The notes under the pieces were generated by a model, which was not told where the DNA came from, made no database searches, and saw nothing but the letters and a program-made list of their open reading frames with translations. This document shows positions 18,971 through 27,403 of a stretch of 64,000 bases of DNA, piece by piece (the stretch's first letter is position 1; each line of letters opens with the position of its first letter). Source of the DNA: Emticicia fluvialis (GTDB lineage Bacteria > Bacteroidota > Bacteroidia > Cytophagales > Spirosomataceae); contig NZ_JANUSD010000004.1 in the NCBI RefSeq assembly GCF_024793945.1, forward strand, positions 124,001 through 188,000, given 5' to 3'. The translations under genes were made by a program, and so were the position numbers.

Positions 18971-19020
18971 GAAGTTGCGGTATCTGGCGTTTAGATTCAG
19001 GGCGGTAAATTACAAAAAAA

Positions 19021-20247
19021 TCAATTGGCTGCAAGTATTTTACCGCTCACTTCACCAAATCCCACCCGCAGCCCATCTTTTTGGCTGAACCCTTTTATGG
19101 TCAATACATCGCCGTCTTCAAGAAAGGTTCTCTGTTGGTTATAGTCTAATTTAATGGGTTGCCTGCCTCCGTAGGTTAGTTCCAGCATAGAGCCGCAACT
19201 ATTGTGTGTCGGCCCGCTGATAGTGCCTGATGCCAATAAGTCACCAACTTTTAAATTACAGCCATTTATAGTATGATGTGCTATTTGTTGTGCCAGATTC
19301 CAGTACATATACCTGTAATTAGTACTTGAAATTCTATAGGTGTTCTGGTTGGGGGGTTGTAAAGCTACCTCCAGCTCTATGTCAAAATTACGGTTACCAT
19401 CAAATTGCAGGTATTCTAAGGGTTGAGGGTCTTGCAGTGGGGTGTTTACCCTGAAATCCTCAAGCGCTTCAAGTGTTACAACCCACGGCGACATGGAAGA
19501 TGCAAAGTTTTTACCAAGAAATGGCCCCAGCGGCTGGTATTCCCATCGCTGGATATCACGTGCTGACCAGTCATTAAAAAGTACCAGACCAAAAACATAA
19601 TTTTCGGCCTTTGCGGTGCTAATGCTTTCTGCTAGGTCAGAATTTTTACCAATAATTGCTCCAATTTCCACTTCAAAATCCAGTTCTTGGGTAGGCGAAA
19701 AAATAGGTAAACGGCTATTGGCCGGAATTATTTGCCCTTTGGGCCTGATTATGGGTGTGCCGGATACCACAATTGAGCTTGCTCGGCCATGGTAGGCAAT
19801 GGGCAGGTGCTTCCAGTTGGCAACCAGTGGGTTATCTGGCCTGAACAGCTTGCCTACATTAGTGGCGTGTTCAAGACTTGAATAGAAGTCGGTATAATCG
19901 CCCACCCGCACAGGTAGGTGCATTTTTATGGATGCAACCGGATGAAAAATCTGATTAAAGTGCTTTTTGAGTGGAGATTCCGGTTTTTTGAGCCATTCTT
20001 GCAGTTGTAGCCTTATTGCACCCGTTTTCTTTTTGCCTAAACCAATAAAAGTATTGAGGTACGGCTGATTAAAAACATGACGGGGGATTTCGAGCAGACC
20101 AAGCCGGCGCATTTGCTCCAGGTCTATTACATAATCTCCGATGCGCACACCCACGCGTGGTGCATTTTTGCCTGTACTAAATATACCAAAAGGAAGATTA
20201 TGAATTGAGAAGTCTGTGTCTGTTGCTATATCTAACCAGGAATTCAT
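19021..20247 (-). CDS. fahA: Fumarylacetoacetase
   Basis: This cytosolic hydrolase of 408 residues cleaves fumarylacetoacetate to fumarate and acetoacetate, the last step of tyrosine degradation. It has the N-terminal SH3-like domain (SIHNLPFGIFSTG). The catalytic domain has DYTDFYSSLEHATNVG with the catalytic His and metal-binding Asp, YHGRASSIVVSGT, and ELDFEVEIGAIIG with the two metal-binding Glu residues. KNFASSMSPWVV and the C-terminal GTISGPTHNSCGSMLEL are also family signatures. The length is close to that of the eukaryotic-type enzyme. It begins 27 bp after marR. Confidence 0.97.
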   Translation of the reverse strand: MNSWLDIATDTDFSIHNLPFGIFSTGKNAPRVGVRIGDYVIDLEQMRRLGLLEIPRHVFNQPYLNTFIGLGKKKTGAIRLQLQEWLKKPESPLKKHFNQIFHPVASIKMHLPVRVGDYTDFYSSLEHATNVGKLFRPDNPLVANWKHLPIAYHGRASSIVVSGTPIIRPKGQIIPANSRLPIFSPTQELDFEVEIGAIIGKNSDLAESISTAKAENYVFGLVLFNDWSARDIQRWEYQPLGPFLGKNFASSMSPWVVTLEALEDFRVNTPLQDPQPLEYLQFDGNRNFDIELEVALQPPNQNTYRISSTNYRYMYWNLAQQIAHHTINGCNLKVGDLLASGTISGPTHNSCGSMLELTYGGRQPIKLDYNQQRTFLEDGDVLTIKGFSQKDGLRVGFGEVSGKILAAN

Positions 20248-20274
20248 GTTGATTTTTTTTAGGCCTGTACCTAC

Positions 20275-20706
20275 CTAACTGACATTTTTATGAATGGTGT
20301 TCATGATTCTTACCAGTTCATCATAATCTGCATTAGTCAGCCCGTCCCAGGATTTCCGTCTGATTTCTCCTATCACCTCCAAAGCTAGGGCGTGCAGTTT
20401 TTCACCTTCTTCGGTCAGGTATATATTAAATTTTCTTCTGTCTTCGTCTGCCATCTGGCGTCTCACTAGCTTTTTCTCTACCAGTAAATCCAAAATTCTG
20501 GTTACAGTAGGGGCATCTTTGGCGGTATCTACAGCCAGGTCGTTCTGGCTGATGCCAGGCTTAGGCATAATGTGGTCAAGCACTACCCATTGGTCAACCG
20601 TTAGGTCTATGCCGTTATCGGTAAGGCCTTTTTGCATAAAGCTGCGGATGCGCTTAATGGTAGTGTCAATTTTAAAAAAGTATGAGCGTTGGTCAGAGTG
20701 TGTCAT
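20275..20706 (-). CDS. MarR-family transcriptional regulator
   Basis: This 143-residue winged-helix regulator has the MarR pattern: dimerisation helices at both ends, helix-turn-helix around residues 55-75 (ISQNDLAVDTAKDAPTVTRIL), and the wing RRQMADEDRRKFNIYLTEEG at about 81-100. MarR proteins bind palindromic operators and release them on binding an aromatic ligand. Given its place at the head of the fahA row and within the phenylalanine/tyrosine cluster, the likely ligand is an intermediate such as homogentisate (inference). Palindromes sharing CAATTATTG lie upstream of this gene and of hmgA. Confidence 0.9.
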   Translation of the reverse strand: MTHSDQRSYFFKIDTTIKRIRSFMQKGLTDNGIDLTVDQWVVLDHIMPKPGISQNDLAVDTAKDAPTVTRILDLLVEKKLVRRQMADEDRRKFNIYLTEEGEKLHALALEVIGEIRRKSWDGLTNADYDELVRIMNTIHKNVS

Positions 20707-20843
20707 TTTTTATATAGTTCTTCCTTTTGTGCATTGAGCAGCTAAATACGCTGTTCTTTTGGTTACCTCCGGTTTGGGCAAAATTGAACCAAACTTTAAA
20801 AAGAATATGCTGCAATAATCTTTTTTGGCTATAATATGTTTTA

Positions 20844-20851
20844 CAAAAGTA
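20844..20851 (-). promoter_or_regulatory. Putative -7 box of the marR promoter
   Basis: On the minus strand TACTTTTG matches the Bacteroidota -7 consensus TAnnTTTG. A clear -33 element is not visible. The palindrome at 20861-20873 would lie in the -7/-33 spacer, where a bound repressor blocks RNA polymerase. The remaining leader to the marR ATG (about 137 bp) holds no recognisable gene. Confidence 0.45.
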
Positions 20852-20860
20852 GGAAAAAGC

Positions 20861-20890
20861 GTCAATTATTGACACACTAATAATTGTTGC
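20861..20890. promoter_or_regulatory. Putative MarR operator pair upstream of marR
   Basis: GTCAATTATTGAC (20861-20873) is a perfect 6-1-6 palindrome. A second related site, AATAATTGTT, lies at about 20880-20889. The core CAATTATTG is identical to the centre of the larger palindrome before hmgA. The first site overlaps the phhA stop codon, so the operator sits at the phhA/marR boundary. Autoregulation is inferred. Confidence 0.55.
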
Positions 20891-21597
20891 TCCAGAATTT
20901 TTTCAAATTGAGGCAGTGAACCATACAGTTGCTCGTAAGAATCAACAATGAAGTACTTCTTCTGGTACTCATCAATCTTTACTTCAGTTGCCAGTATTTC
21001 TCTGATATTATAGGGTACCCTTTCAGGCAGGAGGCTATACAGGCAATATTCACTTTCGCCGCTTGACGACAAAATACCACCTCCATATATTTTCAACTGA
21101 TTGTCTTCTTTTATCAAACCAAACTCAACCGTGTACCAGTACAGGCGTTGCATAAGTTTAACAGCTGTTTCATCTTCGATGTATTTTAATGAAATTTTGC
21201 TGAATTCAGCCAGAAAATCGCAAAATGCCTGATTGGTAAGCAAGGGTACATGTCCGAATGTATCATGAAACATATCCGGCTCTTCAAGATATTCCAGTTG
21301 GTCCGGGCTTCTTAACCACGTAGAAGCCGGAAACTTTCTGGCGGCCAGCAGTTCAAAAAACTCTTTTATAGGCACAAGCCCCGGCACACCAATTACCGAC
21401 CAGCCTGTTAGTGCCTGCAGACGGGGAGTCAGTTCCTCTTCAAAATCCGGTATGTGGTCAGCCACAAATCCGGCTTTTTCAATGCCTACTAAGTAATCTT
21501 TGCTGGCTAGTTGCGGTAATTTCAGGGTTTGTCTTTTAAACAGCATACGCCACATCTGGTGGTCTTCTGCCGTGTAGGACGAATATGACTGATTCAT
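20866..21597 (-). CDS. phhA: Phenylalanine 4-monooxygenase
   Basis: This 243-residue non-haem iron, pterin-dependent hydroxylase converts phenylalanine to tyrosine. It is the catalytic domain only, as usual in bacteria, with no regulatory ACT domain. Iron ligands are His111 and His116 in FHDTFGHVP and Glu158 in YWYTVEFGL. Other family signatures are the DYLVGIEKAGF segment and LTPRLQALTGW. It begins 16 bp after hppD. No pterin-4a-carbinolamine dehydratase gene, the usual partner, is seen nearby, so it must be elsewhere. The stop codon overlaps an operator-like palindrome of the next gene. Confidence 0.96.
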   Translation of the reverse strand: MNQSYSSYTAEDHQMWRMLFKRQTLKLPQLASKDYLVGIEKAGFVADHIPDFEEELTPRLQALTGWSVIGVPGLVPIKEFFELLAARKFPASTWLRSPDQLEYLEEPDMFHDTFGHVPLLTNQAFCDFLAEFSKISLKYIEDETAVKLMQRLYWYTVEFGLIKEDNQLKIYGGGILSSSGESEYCLYSLLPERVPYNIREILATEVKIDEYQKKYFIVDSYEQLYGSLPQFEKILEQQLLVCQ

Positions 21598-21613
21598 GAT
21601 TTTCTGAGTTTTG

Positions 21614-22744
21614 TTACAAAGTGCCTCTCAATACCTGTTCTCGTTCAATGGCTTCAAAAAGAGCCTTAAAGTTACCTTTTCCGAAAGACCTGGCACCTTT
21701 TCTTTGAATAATCTCAAAAAACATGGTGGGGCGGGGTTCTATGGGTTTGGTGAAAATCTGTAACAAATAGCCTTCATCATCCCGGTCAACCAATATGCCC
21801 AGGGCTTTCAGTTGTTCTATTTCTTCATCAATAACGCCAATTCTTCCTTTCAACTCCTCATAGTAGCTTTCCGGCACGCGCAAAAACTCAACTCCGCGCT
21901 CTTGAAGGTGGGTTACTGTAGTAATAATATCGTCGGTGGCTACTGCAAGGTGCTGCACACCGGCGCCGCCGTAAAAGTCAAGATATTCTTCTACCTGAGA
22001 TTTTTTTTTGCCCTCGGCCGGCTCATTGATAGGAAACTTAATGCGACCGTTACCGTTTGACATTACCTTGCTCATCAATGCGGTATATTCAGTAGAGATA
22101 TCTTTGTCGTCAAAGCTCACCAGTTGTGAAAAACCCATTACCCGACCATAAAAATCAACCCATTCGTTCATTTCATTCCAGCCTACATTGCCAACCATGT
22201 GGTCAACGTATTTTAAACCAACCGGGCTTGGGTGGTAATCTGGTTTCCATGCCCTGAAATTGGGAAGAAATACACCTTTGTATTGGCTTCTTTCTACAAA
22301 AATATGCACGGTATCGCCATAGGTATGAATACCCGAACGAACAACCATGCCGTTTTCATCTGTTTCCGCATTGGGTTCCATATAAGGCCTGGCACCGCGA
22401 GAAATCGTTTCATAGTAGGCATCGCGGGCATCGTCCACCCATAGTGCTACTACTTTTACACCGTCACCGTGCTTGTCAATATGTCGACCAATTTCAGTTC
22501 CACCATGTAGGGGAGAGGTAAGCACCAGCCGGATTTTACCCTGCTGCAATACATAACTTTCGTGGTCTTTTACACCTGTTTCCAGACCTGCATAGGCTAG
22601 TGGCTGAAACCCAAAAGCTGATTGATAATAATGCGCTGCCTGCTTGCAGTTGCCCACGTACAGTTCCAGGTAATCGGTACCGTTAATTGGCAGAAAATCG
22701 GTGCTTTCTGATGGTTCCAGCGTATTTTTTTGTTGATGAAGCAT
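21614..22744 (-). CDS. hppD: 4-hydroxyphenylpyruvate dioxygenase
   Basis: This 376-residue non-haem Fe(II) enzyme turns 4-hydroxyphenylpyruvate into homogentisate. Two vicinal-oxygen-chelate halves are visible. Iron ligands lie in the C-terminal half: His182 (VDHMVGNV), His265 (GVQHLAVAT) and Glu344 (FFEIIQRKG). The N-terminal half has NGTDYLELYVGNCKQAAHYY and is structural. The terminal QRKGARSFGKGNFKALFEAI is the conserved lid region over the active site. It lies 14 bp after hmgA and 16 bp before phhA, so the three form an operon. Confidence 0.97.
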   Translation of the reverse strand: MLHQQKNTLEPSESTDFLPINGTDYLELYVGNCKQAAHYYQSAFGFQPLAYAGLETGVKDHESYVLQQGKIRLVLTSPLHGGTEIGRHIDKHGDGVKVVALWVDDARDAYYETISRGARPYMEPNAETDENGMVVRSGIHTYGDTVHIFVERSQYKGVFLPNFRAWKPDYHPSPVGLKYVDHMVGNVGWNEMNEWVDFYGRVMGFSQLVSFDDKDISTEYTALMSKVMSNGNGRIKFPINEPAEGKKKSQVEEYLDFYGGAGVQHLAVATDDIITTVTHLQERGVEFLRVPESYYEELKGRIGVIDEEIEQLKALGILVDRDDEGYLLQIFTKPIEPRPTMFFEIIQRKGARSFGKGNFKALFEAIEREQVLRGTL

Positions 22745-22758
22745 AATTGTCAGTTTTT

Positions 22759-23919
22759 TTATTCTATCCAGCTATTAAAATATTTTCCGTCGTCCAGCTT
22801 TAAGGCTTCTTCTGTAAGCATTAATGGCCTGAAAGTATCAACCATTACTGCCAGCTCATGCGTTTCTTTCTTGCCGATACTTCGTTCCATTGCTCCCGGA
22901 TGTGGGCCATGCGGAATACCACCCGGGTGAAGCGTAATATGCCCTTGTGCAATGTCGTTTCGGCTCATGAAATCGCCGTCTACGTAGTATATCACTTCAT
23001 CAGAGTCTATATTGGAGTGATTATAAGGTGCAGGAATTGCTTTCGGGTGGTAATCATATAACCTTGGATAAAACGAGCAAACCACAAAGGCATCTGTCTG
23101 AAAGGTTTGATGTACCGGAGGTGGTTGATGCACACGTCCGGTTATCGGCTCAAAGTTGTGTATGGAAAAACCCCATGGATAATTGTATCCATCAAAACCT
23201 ACTACATCGAAGGGATGATATTGGTACATCAGGCTATGTAATTGGTTCTGTTTTTTGATTTTGATGATGAATTCACCTTTTTCATCATGGGTTTCCAGGT
23301 GTTCCGGCAATTTATAATCACGCTCACAAAAAGGTGCCTGTTCAAGCATCTGACCGAAATAATTGCGGTAGCGTTTGGGTGTATAGATAGGCGAGTGAGA
23401 CTCTACGTATAAAATGCGGTTGTCGGTGGTATCAAAATCAATCTGATAAATTACTCCCCGCGGGATAACCAGGTAATCGCCATATTCAAATGCAATATTG
23501 CCAAGTTGGGTGCGCAATGTACCGGTACCTTTATGAATAAAAAGTAGTTCGTCGGCATCTGCATTTTTATAAAAATAATCTCTTAATGGTTGTCTGGGTG
23601 CTGCAAGGCCAATAACGCAATCTTTATTAACCAAAAGAGGTGTGCGGCTGTTGAGATAATCGTCCTTCGGTTCTACATTAAACCCTATCAGCTTGCGCAT
23701 CATTAACTGTTGCGTTTCTGCCAGCCGAGGGGTTGTATCCTTGCTTTCCTGTATTTGCATTACCTGCGTAGGCCTATGAATATGGTACATCAGAGAAGAC
23801 ATACCATCGAAACCGATGGTACCGAATAACTGCTCATAATACAAACCACCACCATCCGGCTTTTCGAATTGTGTATGGCGTTTAGCAGGTATTTTCCCGA
23901 GTTTGTGATAAACAGGCAT
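22759..23919 (-). CDS. hmgA: Homogentisate 1,2-dioxygenase
   Basis: This 386-residue ring-cleaving dioxygenase converts homogentisate to maleylacetoacetate. It is shorter than the proteobacterial and eukaryotic enzymes of about 430-445 residues, a form common in Bacteroidota. The cupin core carries the expected iron ligands: His and Glu in YNHSNIDSDEVIYYVDGDF, and His in ITLHPGGIPHGPHPGA. An arm near residue 215 reads YHPFDVVGFDGYNYPWGF. It is the first gene of hmgA-hppD-phhA. Two operator-like palindromes lie within about 55 bp upstream of its ATG. Confidence 0.95.
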   Translation of the reverse strand: MPVYHKLGKIPAKRHTQFEKPDGGGLYYEQLFGTIGFDGMSSLMYHIHRPTQVMQIQESKDTTPRLAETQQLMMRKLIGFNVEPKDDYLNSRTPLLVNKDCVIGLAAPRQPLRDYFYKNADADELLFIHKGTGTLRTQLGNIAFEYGDYLVIPRGVIYQIDFDTTDNRILYVESHSPIYTPKRYRNYFGQMLEQAPFCERDYKLPEHLETHDEKGEFIIKIKKQNQLHSLMYQYHPFDVVGFDGYNYPWGFSIHNFEPITGRVHQPPPVHQTFQTDAFVVCSFYPRLYDYHPKAIPAPYNHSNIDSDEVIYYVDGDFMSRNDIAQGHITLHPGGIPHGPHPGAMERSIGKKETHELAVMVDTFRPLMLTEEALKLDDGKYFNSWIE

Positions 23920-23926
23920 ATTTGCT

Positions 23927-23943
23927 ATAACAATTATTGTTAT
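23927..23943. promoter_or_regulatory. Putative MarR operator 1 upstream of hmgA
   Basis: ATAACAAT-T-ATTGTTAT is a perfect 17-bp palindrome (8-1-8), flanked by TTTGC on the left and GCAAA on the right, which extends the symmetry. It starts eight bases before the hmgA ATG. Its centre CAATTATTG recurs in the palindrome before marR. Binding here would block transcription or early elongation of hmgA-hppD-phhA (inference). Confidence 0.6.
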
Positions 23944-23962
23944 GCAAATAAAATAAAATTAA

Positions 23963-23974
23963 TTGTTATGACAA
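23963..23974. promoter_or_regulatory. Putative MarR operator 2 upstream of hmgA
   Basis: TTGT-TATG-ACAA is an imperfect palindrome within AATTGTTATGACAAAT, 36 bp centre-to-centre from operator 1. It shares the ATTGTTAT half-site. The spacing suggests cooperative or tandem binding. The actual -7/-33 elements of this promoter are not clear; TTTATTTG occurs twice on the minus strand nearby. Confidence 0.4.
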
Positions 23975-24038
23975 ATAAATTAGTAATATTTTTTTATTGA
24001 ATAGGATAAAATGATGTTTTATCGGATGTGGAGTTCAT

Positions 24039-24073
24039 AAAAAAAGGTCTTACCTTACAGTAAAACCTTTTTT
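24039..24073 (-). terminator. Rho-independent terminator after acs
   Basis: A 14-bp stem with one mismatch (AAAAAAGGTCTTAC against GTAAAACCTTTTTT) and a six-base loop lies 37 bp after the acs stop codon. On the minus strand it ends in a T-run. Confidence 0.75.
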
Positions 24074-24109
24074 ATAAATTGGTTGTGTTAAAACGCTAAG
24101 GGTTTGCGC

Positions 24110-26011
24110 TTACTTTAAAGCCTGCGCTCCTTCCTTAATTTCCTGCACCACGCTTGGGTCGAGCAGGGTAGAGATATCGCCCAGATTTGAGGTTTCCCCT
24201 TCTGCTATTTTGCGTAGAATACGGCGCATAATTTTACCCGAACGCGTTTTAGGTAAACCACTTACAAACTGTATTTTATCTGGCTTGGCAATGGGGCCAA
24301 TAACGCGCGATACCGTTGCCAATATATCTCTTCTTGTCAAATCGAGGTCGTTCAGATGGCTCTCACAAATGACGTATGCGTAGATGCCTTGTCCTTTAAT
24401 ATCGTGCGGGTAACCTACCACCGCCGACTCAACCACACCTGTATGCATATTAATGGCGTTTTCAACTTCTGCGGTGCCTATTCTATGGCCAGATACATTC
24501 AAGACATCATCAACCCGGCCGGTAATCCGGTAAAATCCGTTTTCATCACGCATAGCGCCATCGCCGGTAAAATACAGATCAGGGTAGGCCGAGAAGTAAT
24601 TGGTTCGGCAACGCTCATGGTCACCCCAGGTGGTACGGATAGTAGAAGGCCACGGGAATTTAATACAAAGGTTGCCGCTTACGTTGCCGCCGTGAATCTC
24701 ATTGCCGTTTTCATCAACCAGCATCATTTGAATACCAGGCAGTGGAAGAGAAGCCCAGGCGGGTTTCAGCGGGGTAATGCCTGCCAGTGCCGATATCATA
24801 ATACCCCCGGTTTCGGTTTGCCACCAGGTGTCAACCACCGGGCATTTATCTTTACCTATGTTTTTTGAGTACCAATGCCAGGCCTCCTCATTAATGGGTT
24901 CGCCTACCGAACCAAGAACTTTTAATGAGCTAAGGTCTTTACTGTCTACGTATTCGGGGCCAAAGCCCATTAACGAACGAATGGCCGTAGGCGCTGTATA
25001 AAGTATATTTACACGGTGTTTGTCCACAATGTCCCACATACGGCCGGCATCGGGGTAAGTAGGCACGCCTTCAAACATTAAAGAAATAGCACCACAAGCC
25101 AAAGGGCCGTAGAGAATGTAAGAGTGTCCGGTTATCCAGCCAATATCTGCAGTACAAAAATGTACCATACCTGCCTTATACTGAAACACATTCATAAATG
25201 TGTAGGCAGAATAAACCATATATCCACCGCAGGTATGCACCACACCTTTAGGTTTACCGGTTGAGCCTGATGTATATAAAATAAACAAAGGGTCTTCGGC
25301 ATCCATTTCCTCGGCAGGGCACTCATTGCTTACATATTTTACTTCTTCTTCCCACCATACATCACGGCCTTTAATCATACTTACAGGAGTGCGGGTGCGG
25401 GTAGCCACAATTACTTTTTTAACCGACGGGCAACCAATCAGCGCATCATCTACGGTGTCTTTCATGGGTATGGCTTTGTTGCCACGCACGGCGCCGTCTG
25501 TGGTAATAACTGCCACACATTGCGAATCATTTATACGATCGGCAATAGACGAGGCAGAAAAACCACCAAAAACAACTGAGTGTATGGCACCTATACGCGC
25601 ACAAGCCAGCACGGCAATGGCCAGTTCAGGTATCATGGGCATATAAATACAAACCCTGTCGCCTTTCTGAACCCCGTTTCTTTTCAAAACGTTAGCAAAA
25701 GCGCATACGCGGTCAAACAACTGGCGGTAGGTAAGTGTAATGCTATCTTCGTTGGGGTCGTTGGGTTCCCAGATAATGGCAGGATGCTGGGGTTTTTCTC
25801 TTACGTGGCGGTCAAGGCAGTTTTCAGTAATATTTAGCTTGCCACCCACAAACCATTGTATTTTTGGTTCTTTAAAATTCCAGTCTAAAACTTTTTTCCA
25901 GGGCTTTTTCCATTCAAAATTATTAGCCGCAATTTCAGCCCAGAATCCCTCCGGGTCTTGCACACTGGCCTCATAGGCGGACTGGTACTCTTCAAAGGTT
26001 TGAATAAGCAT
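24110..26011 (-). CDS. acs: Acetyl-CoA synthetase
   Basis: This 633-residue adenylate-forming enzyme makes acetyl-CoA from acetate, ATP and CoA. It is of normal length for Acs. Signatures in order are the N-terminal ACAS domain (WFVGGKLNITENCLDRH), the phosphate loop YTSGSTGKPKGVVHT near residue 255, DTWWQTETGG near 395, GRVDDVLNVSGHRIGTAEVE near 505-525, and the C-terminal PKTRSGKIMRRILR, whose Lys is the conserved catalytic and acetylation site. It is the last gene of a same-strand row starting with a zinc-ribbon protein and an MHS-type transporter, which may import the organic acid it uses (inference). Confidence 0.96.
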   Translation of the reverse strand: MLIQTFEEYQSAYEASVQDPEGFWAEIAANNFEWKKPWKKVLDWNFKEPKIQWFVGGKLNITENCLDRHVREKPQHPAIIWEPNDPNEDSITLTYRQLFDRVCAFANVLKRNGVQKGDRVCIYMPMIPELAIAVLACARIGAIHSVVFGGFSASSIADRINDSQCVAVITTDGAVRGNKAIPMKDTVDDALIGCPSVKKVIVATRTRTPVSMIKGRDVWWEEEVKYVSNECPAEEMDAEDPLFILYTSGSTGKPKGVVHTCGGYMVYSAYTFMNVFQYKAGMVHFCTADIGWITGHSYILYGPLACGAISLMFEGVPTYPDAGRMWDIVDKHRVNILYTAPTAIRSLMGFGPEYVDSKDLSSLKVLGSVGEPINEEAWHWYSKNIGKDKCPVVDTWWQTETGGIMISALAGITPLKPAWASLPLPGIQMMLVDENGNEIHGGNVSGNLCIKFPWPSTIRTTWGDHERCRTNYFSAYPDLYFTGDGAMRDENGFYRITGRVDDVLNVSGHRIGTAEVENAINMHTGVVESAVVGYPHDIKGQGIYAYVICESHLNDLDLTRRDILATVSRVIGPIAKPDKIQFVSGLPKTRSGKIMRRILRKIAEGETSNLGDISTLLDPSVVQEIKEGAQALK

Positions 26012-26103
26012 AATTTAATAAGGGGGTATTTTAAAACAATAATAATAATGGGTTGAACGCAATGCCAGAAACAAACGTACACTATTGCAAATATCGCAGT
26101 TTA

Positions 26104-27156
26104 TCACCCTACAATCCAACTTCCGGCTTTAGGAATTTTACTGATTATTTTTACAATCAGATAACTGATAACTGCGCCCAGCAGGAAATGAACGGCGATT
26201 CCTAATAAAGGATGTATCCAGGTAAAATTGATATGAAACTGTCTTGACAGTATGCGTAAAATCAAAGCATGTACCAGGTACATTCCGTAACTACTCATAT
26301 CCAGCTCTGCCATTATTCCGGGCGCAAAGGGTTTGTCATAGCGCTGTTTGAACAACAAAAACATCAGAACAGACATTAGCATAACAGGCACGCTGAGGTA
26401 ATCGGTGTAATCGTAAACATATTTGCCGGCCTGCCATGAAACATCATAACAAATATAGGCTGTTAGCGCCCATGAAGCCAGAAATGAGAGGATAAGTAAG
26501 CTTTTTGGTAGAATTGTGCCTGAATTACCCAGCCAATAACCTAATACAAAGTAACCGATAAAGCCTGAAAAATACCTGAGCTCAAATTTTATTTCAATAC
26601 CAAACCACTTGTTTAGCAAGGTATAAACTACATTACCAGTAAACCATAAAACCAGGAAATACAAAATTTCGGTACGTTTGGTTAAAGGATTCGCCGAGGT
26701 TTCAGCGCCCTTTATCCAACGGCTAATTACCGGTGTAATGGCATATATACCCAAAAGCATATACACAAACCACAGGTGGCCAGACCCACCTCCGTTACCA
26801 GCCAGTATTTTACTGATGAAGTCGCCCAGGGCCCAGGGAGTGCGCTCACTCGGCACACCTTTAAAGTTAGACCATATCATGTATAGCAGGCTCCAGATCA
26901 GAAACGGAACAAATATACGGCTGAACCTCTTTTTAATAAAACTACTTAGCTCTTCATATTTGCCAATCAGTAAATAACCAGAGAGCATCACAAACACTGG
27001 CACGGCAAATCTGCCAAATACGTTAATAATATGGCAAATCCACCAGTCAGTTAGCGGTATTTTCTTAACATGTAAAGAGCCGTATCCAGCTGCATGCAGC
27101 AAAACGACGGTCAGTGTGGCCATAACCCTCAGGTTAGTTACCCAGTGTTTTTTCAT
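26104..27156 (-). CDS. Membrane acyltransferase (acyltransferase family 3)
   Basis: This 350-residue polytopic protein with about ten membrane segments resembles OafA/WecH-type O-acyltransferases. The N-terminus LRVMATLTVVLLHAAGYG carries the family's conserved His near residue 21, and AVPVFVMLSGYLLIG follows near residue 53. Such enzymes move acetyl or other acyl groups onto surface glycans or peptidoglycan, with catalysis at the membrane. Its ATG overlaps the stop of the upstream small gene by four bases, so the two are translationally coupled. The substrate is unknown. Confidence 0.82.
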   Translation of the reverse strand: MKKHWVTNLRVMATLTVVLLHAAGYGSLHVKKIPLTDWWICHIINVFGRFAVPVFVMLSGYLLIGKYEELSSFIKKRFSRIFVPFLIWSLLYMIWSNFKGVPSERTPWALGDFISKILAGNGGGSGHLWFVYMLLGIYAITPVISRWIKGAETSANPLTKRTEILYFLVLWFTGNVVYTLLNKWFGIEIKFELRYFSGFIGYFVLGYWLGNSGTILPKSLLILSFLASWALTAYICYDVSWQAGKYVYDYTDYLSVPVMLMSVLMFLLFKQRYDKPFAPGIMAELDMSSYGMYLVHALILRILSRQFHINFTWIHPLLGIAVHFLLGAVISYLIVKIISKIPKAGSWIVG

Positions 27157-27386
27157 AATTTTTCGCCGTCCTTGGTGCTATAATCACCCTGCCAGGCATA
27201 ATATCCAAATATAGACATGCCCAGTGAAATAATGGGCGCCAATATAAAAGTGTAAATAATGGCAGGTACGAGGTCGTTACCACCTGTTACCCAAAGAGGT
27301 ACAGCCTGAAAATAGATAAGATAGATTCCGGCACTTACACCAATTACAATCCAGATAATGCCTAATATTTTTCTTAATGCGTTCAT
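27153..27386 (-). CDS. Small two-helix membrane protein (DUF6814-like)
   Basis: This 77-residue protein has two hydrophobic segments: about residues 7-26 (ILGIIWIVIGVSAGIYLIYF) and about 42-66 (AIIYTFILAPIISLGMSIFG). A short charged tail follows. It lies 17 bp after the MHS transporter gene and overlaps the acyltransferase by four bases. Similar small proteins accompany such transporters in Bacteroidota; I recall the DUF6814 label but cannot check it. It may be an accessory subunit of the transporter (inference). Function unknown. Confidence 0.68.
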   Translation of the reverse strand: MNALRKILGIIWIVIGVSAGIYLIYFQAVPLWVTGGNDLVPAIIYTFILAPIISLGMSIFGYYAWQGDYSTKDGEKL

Positions 27387-27403
27387 TGTTAGTTGCTTAA
27401 AGG

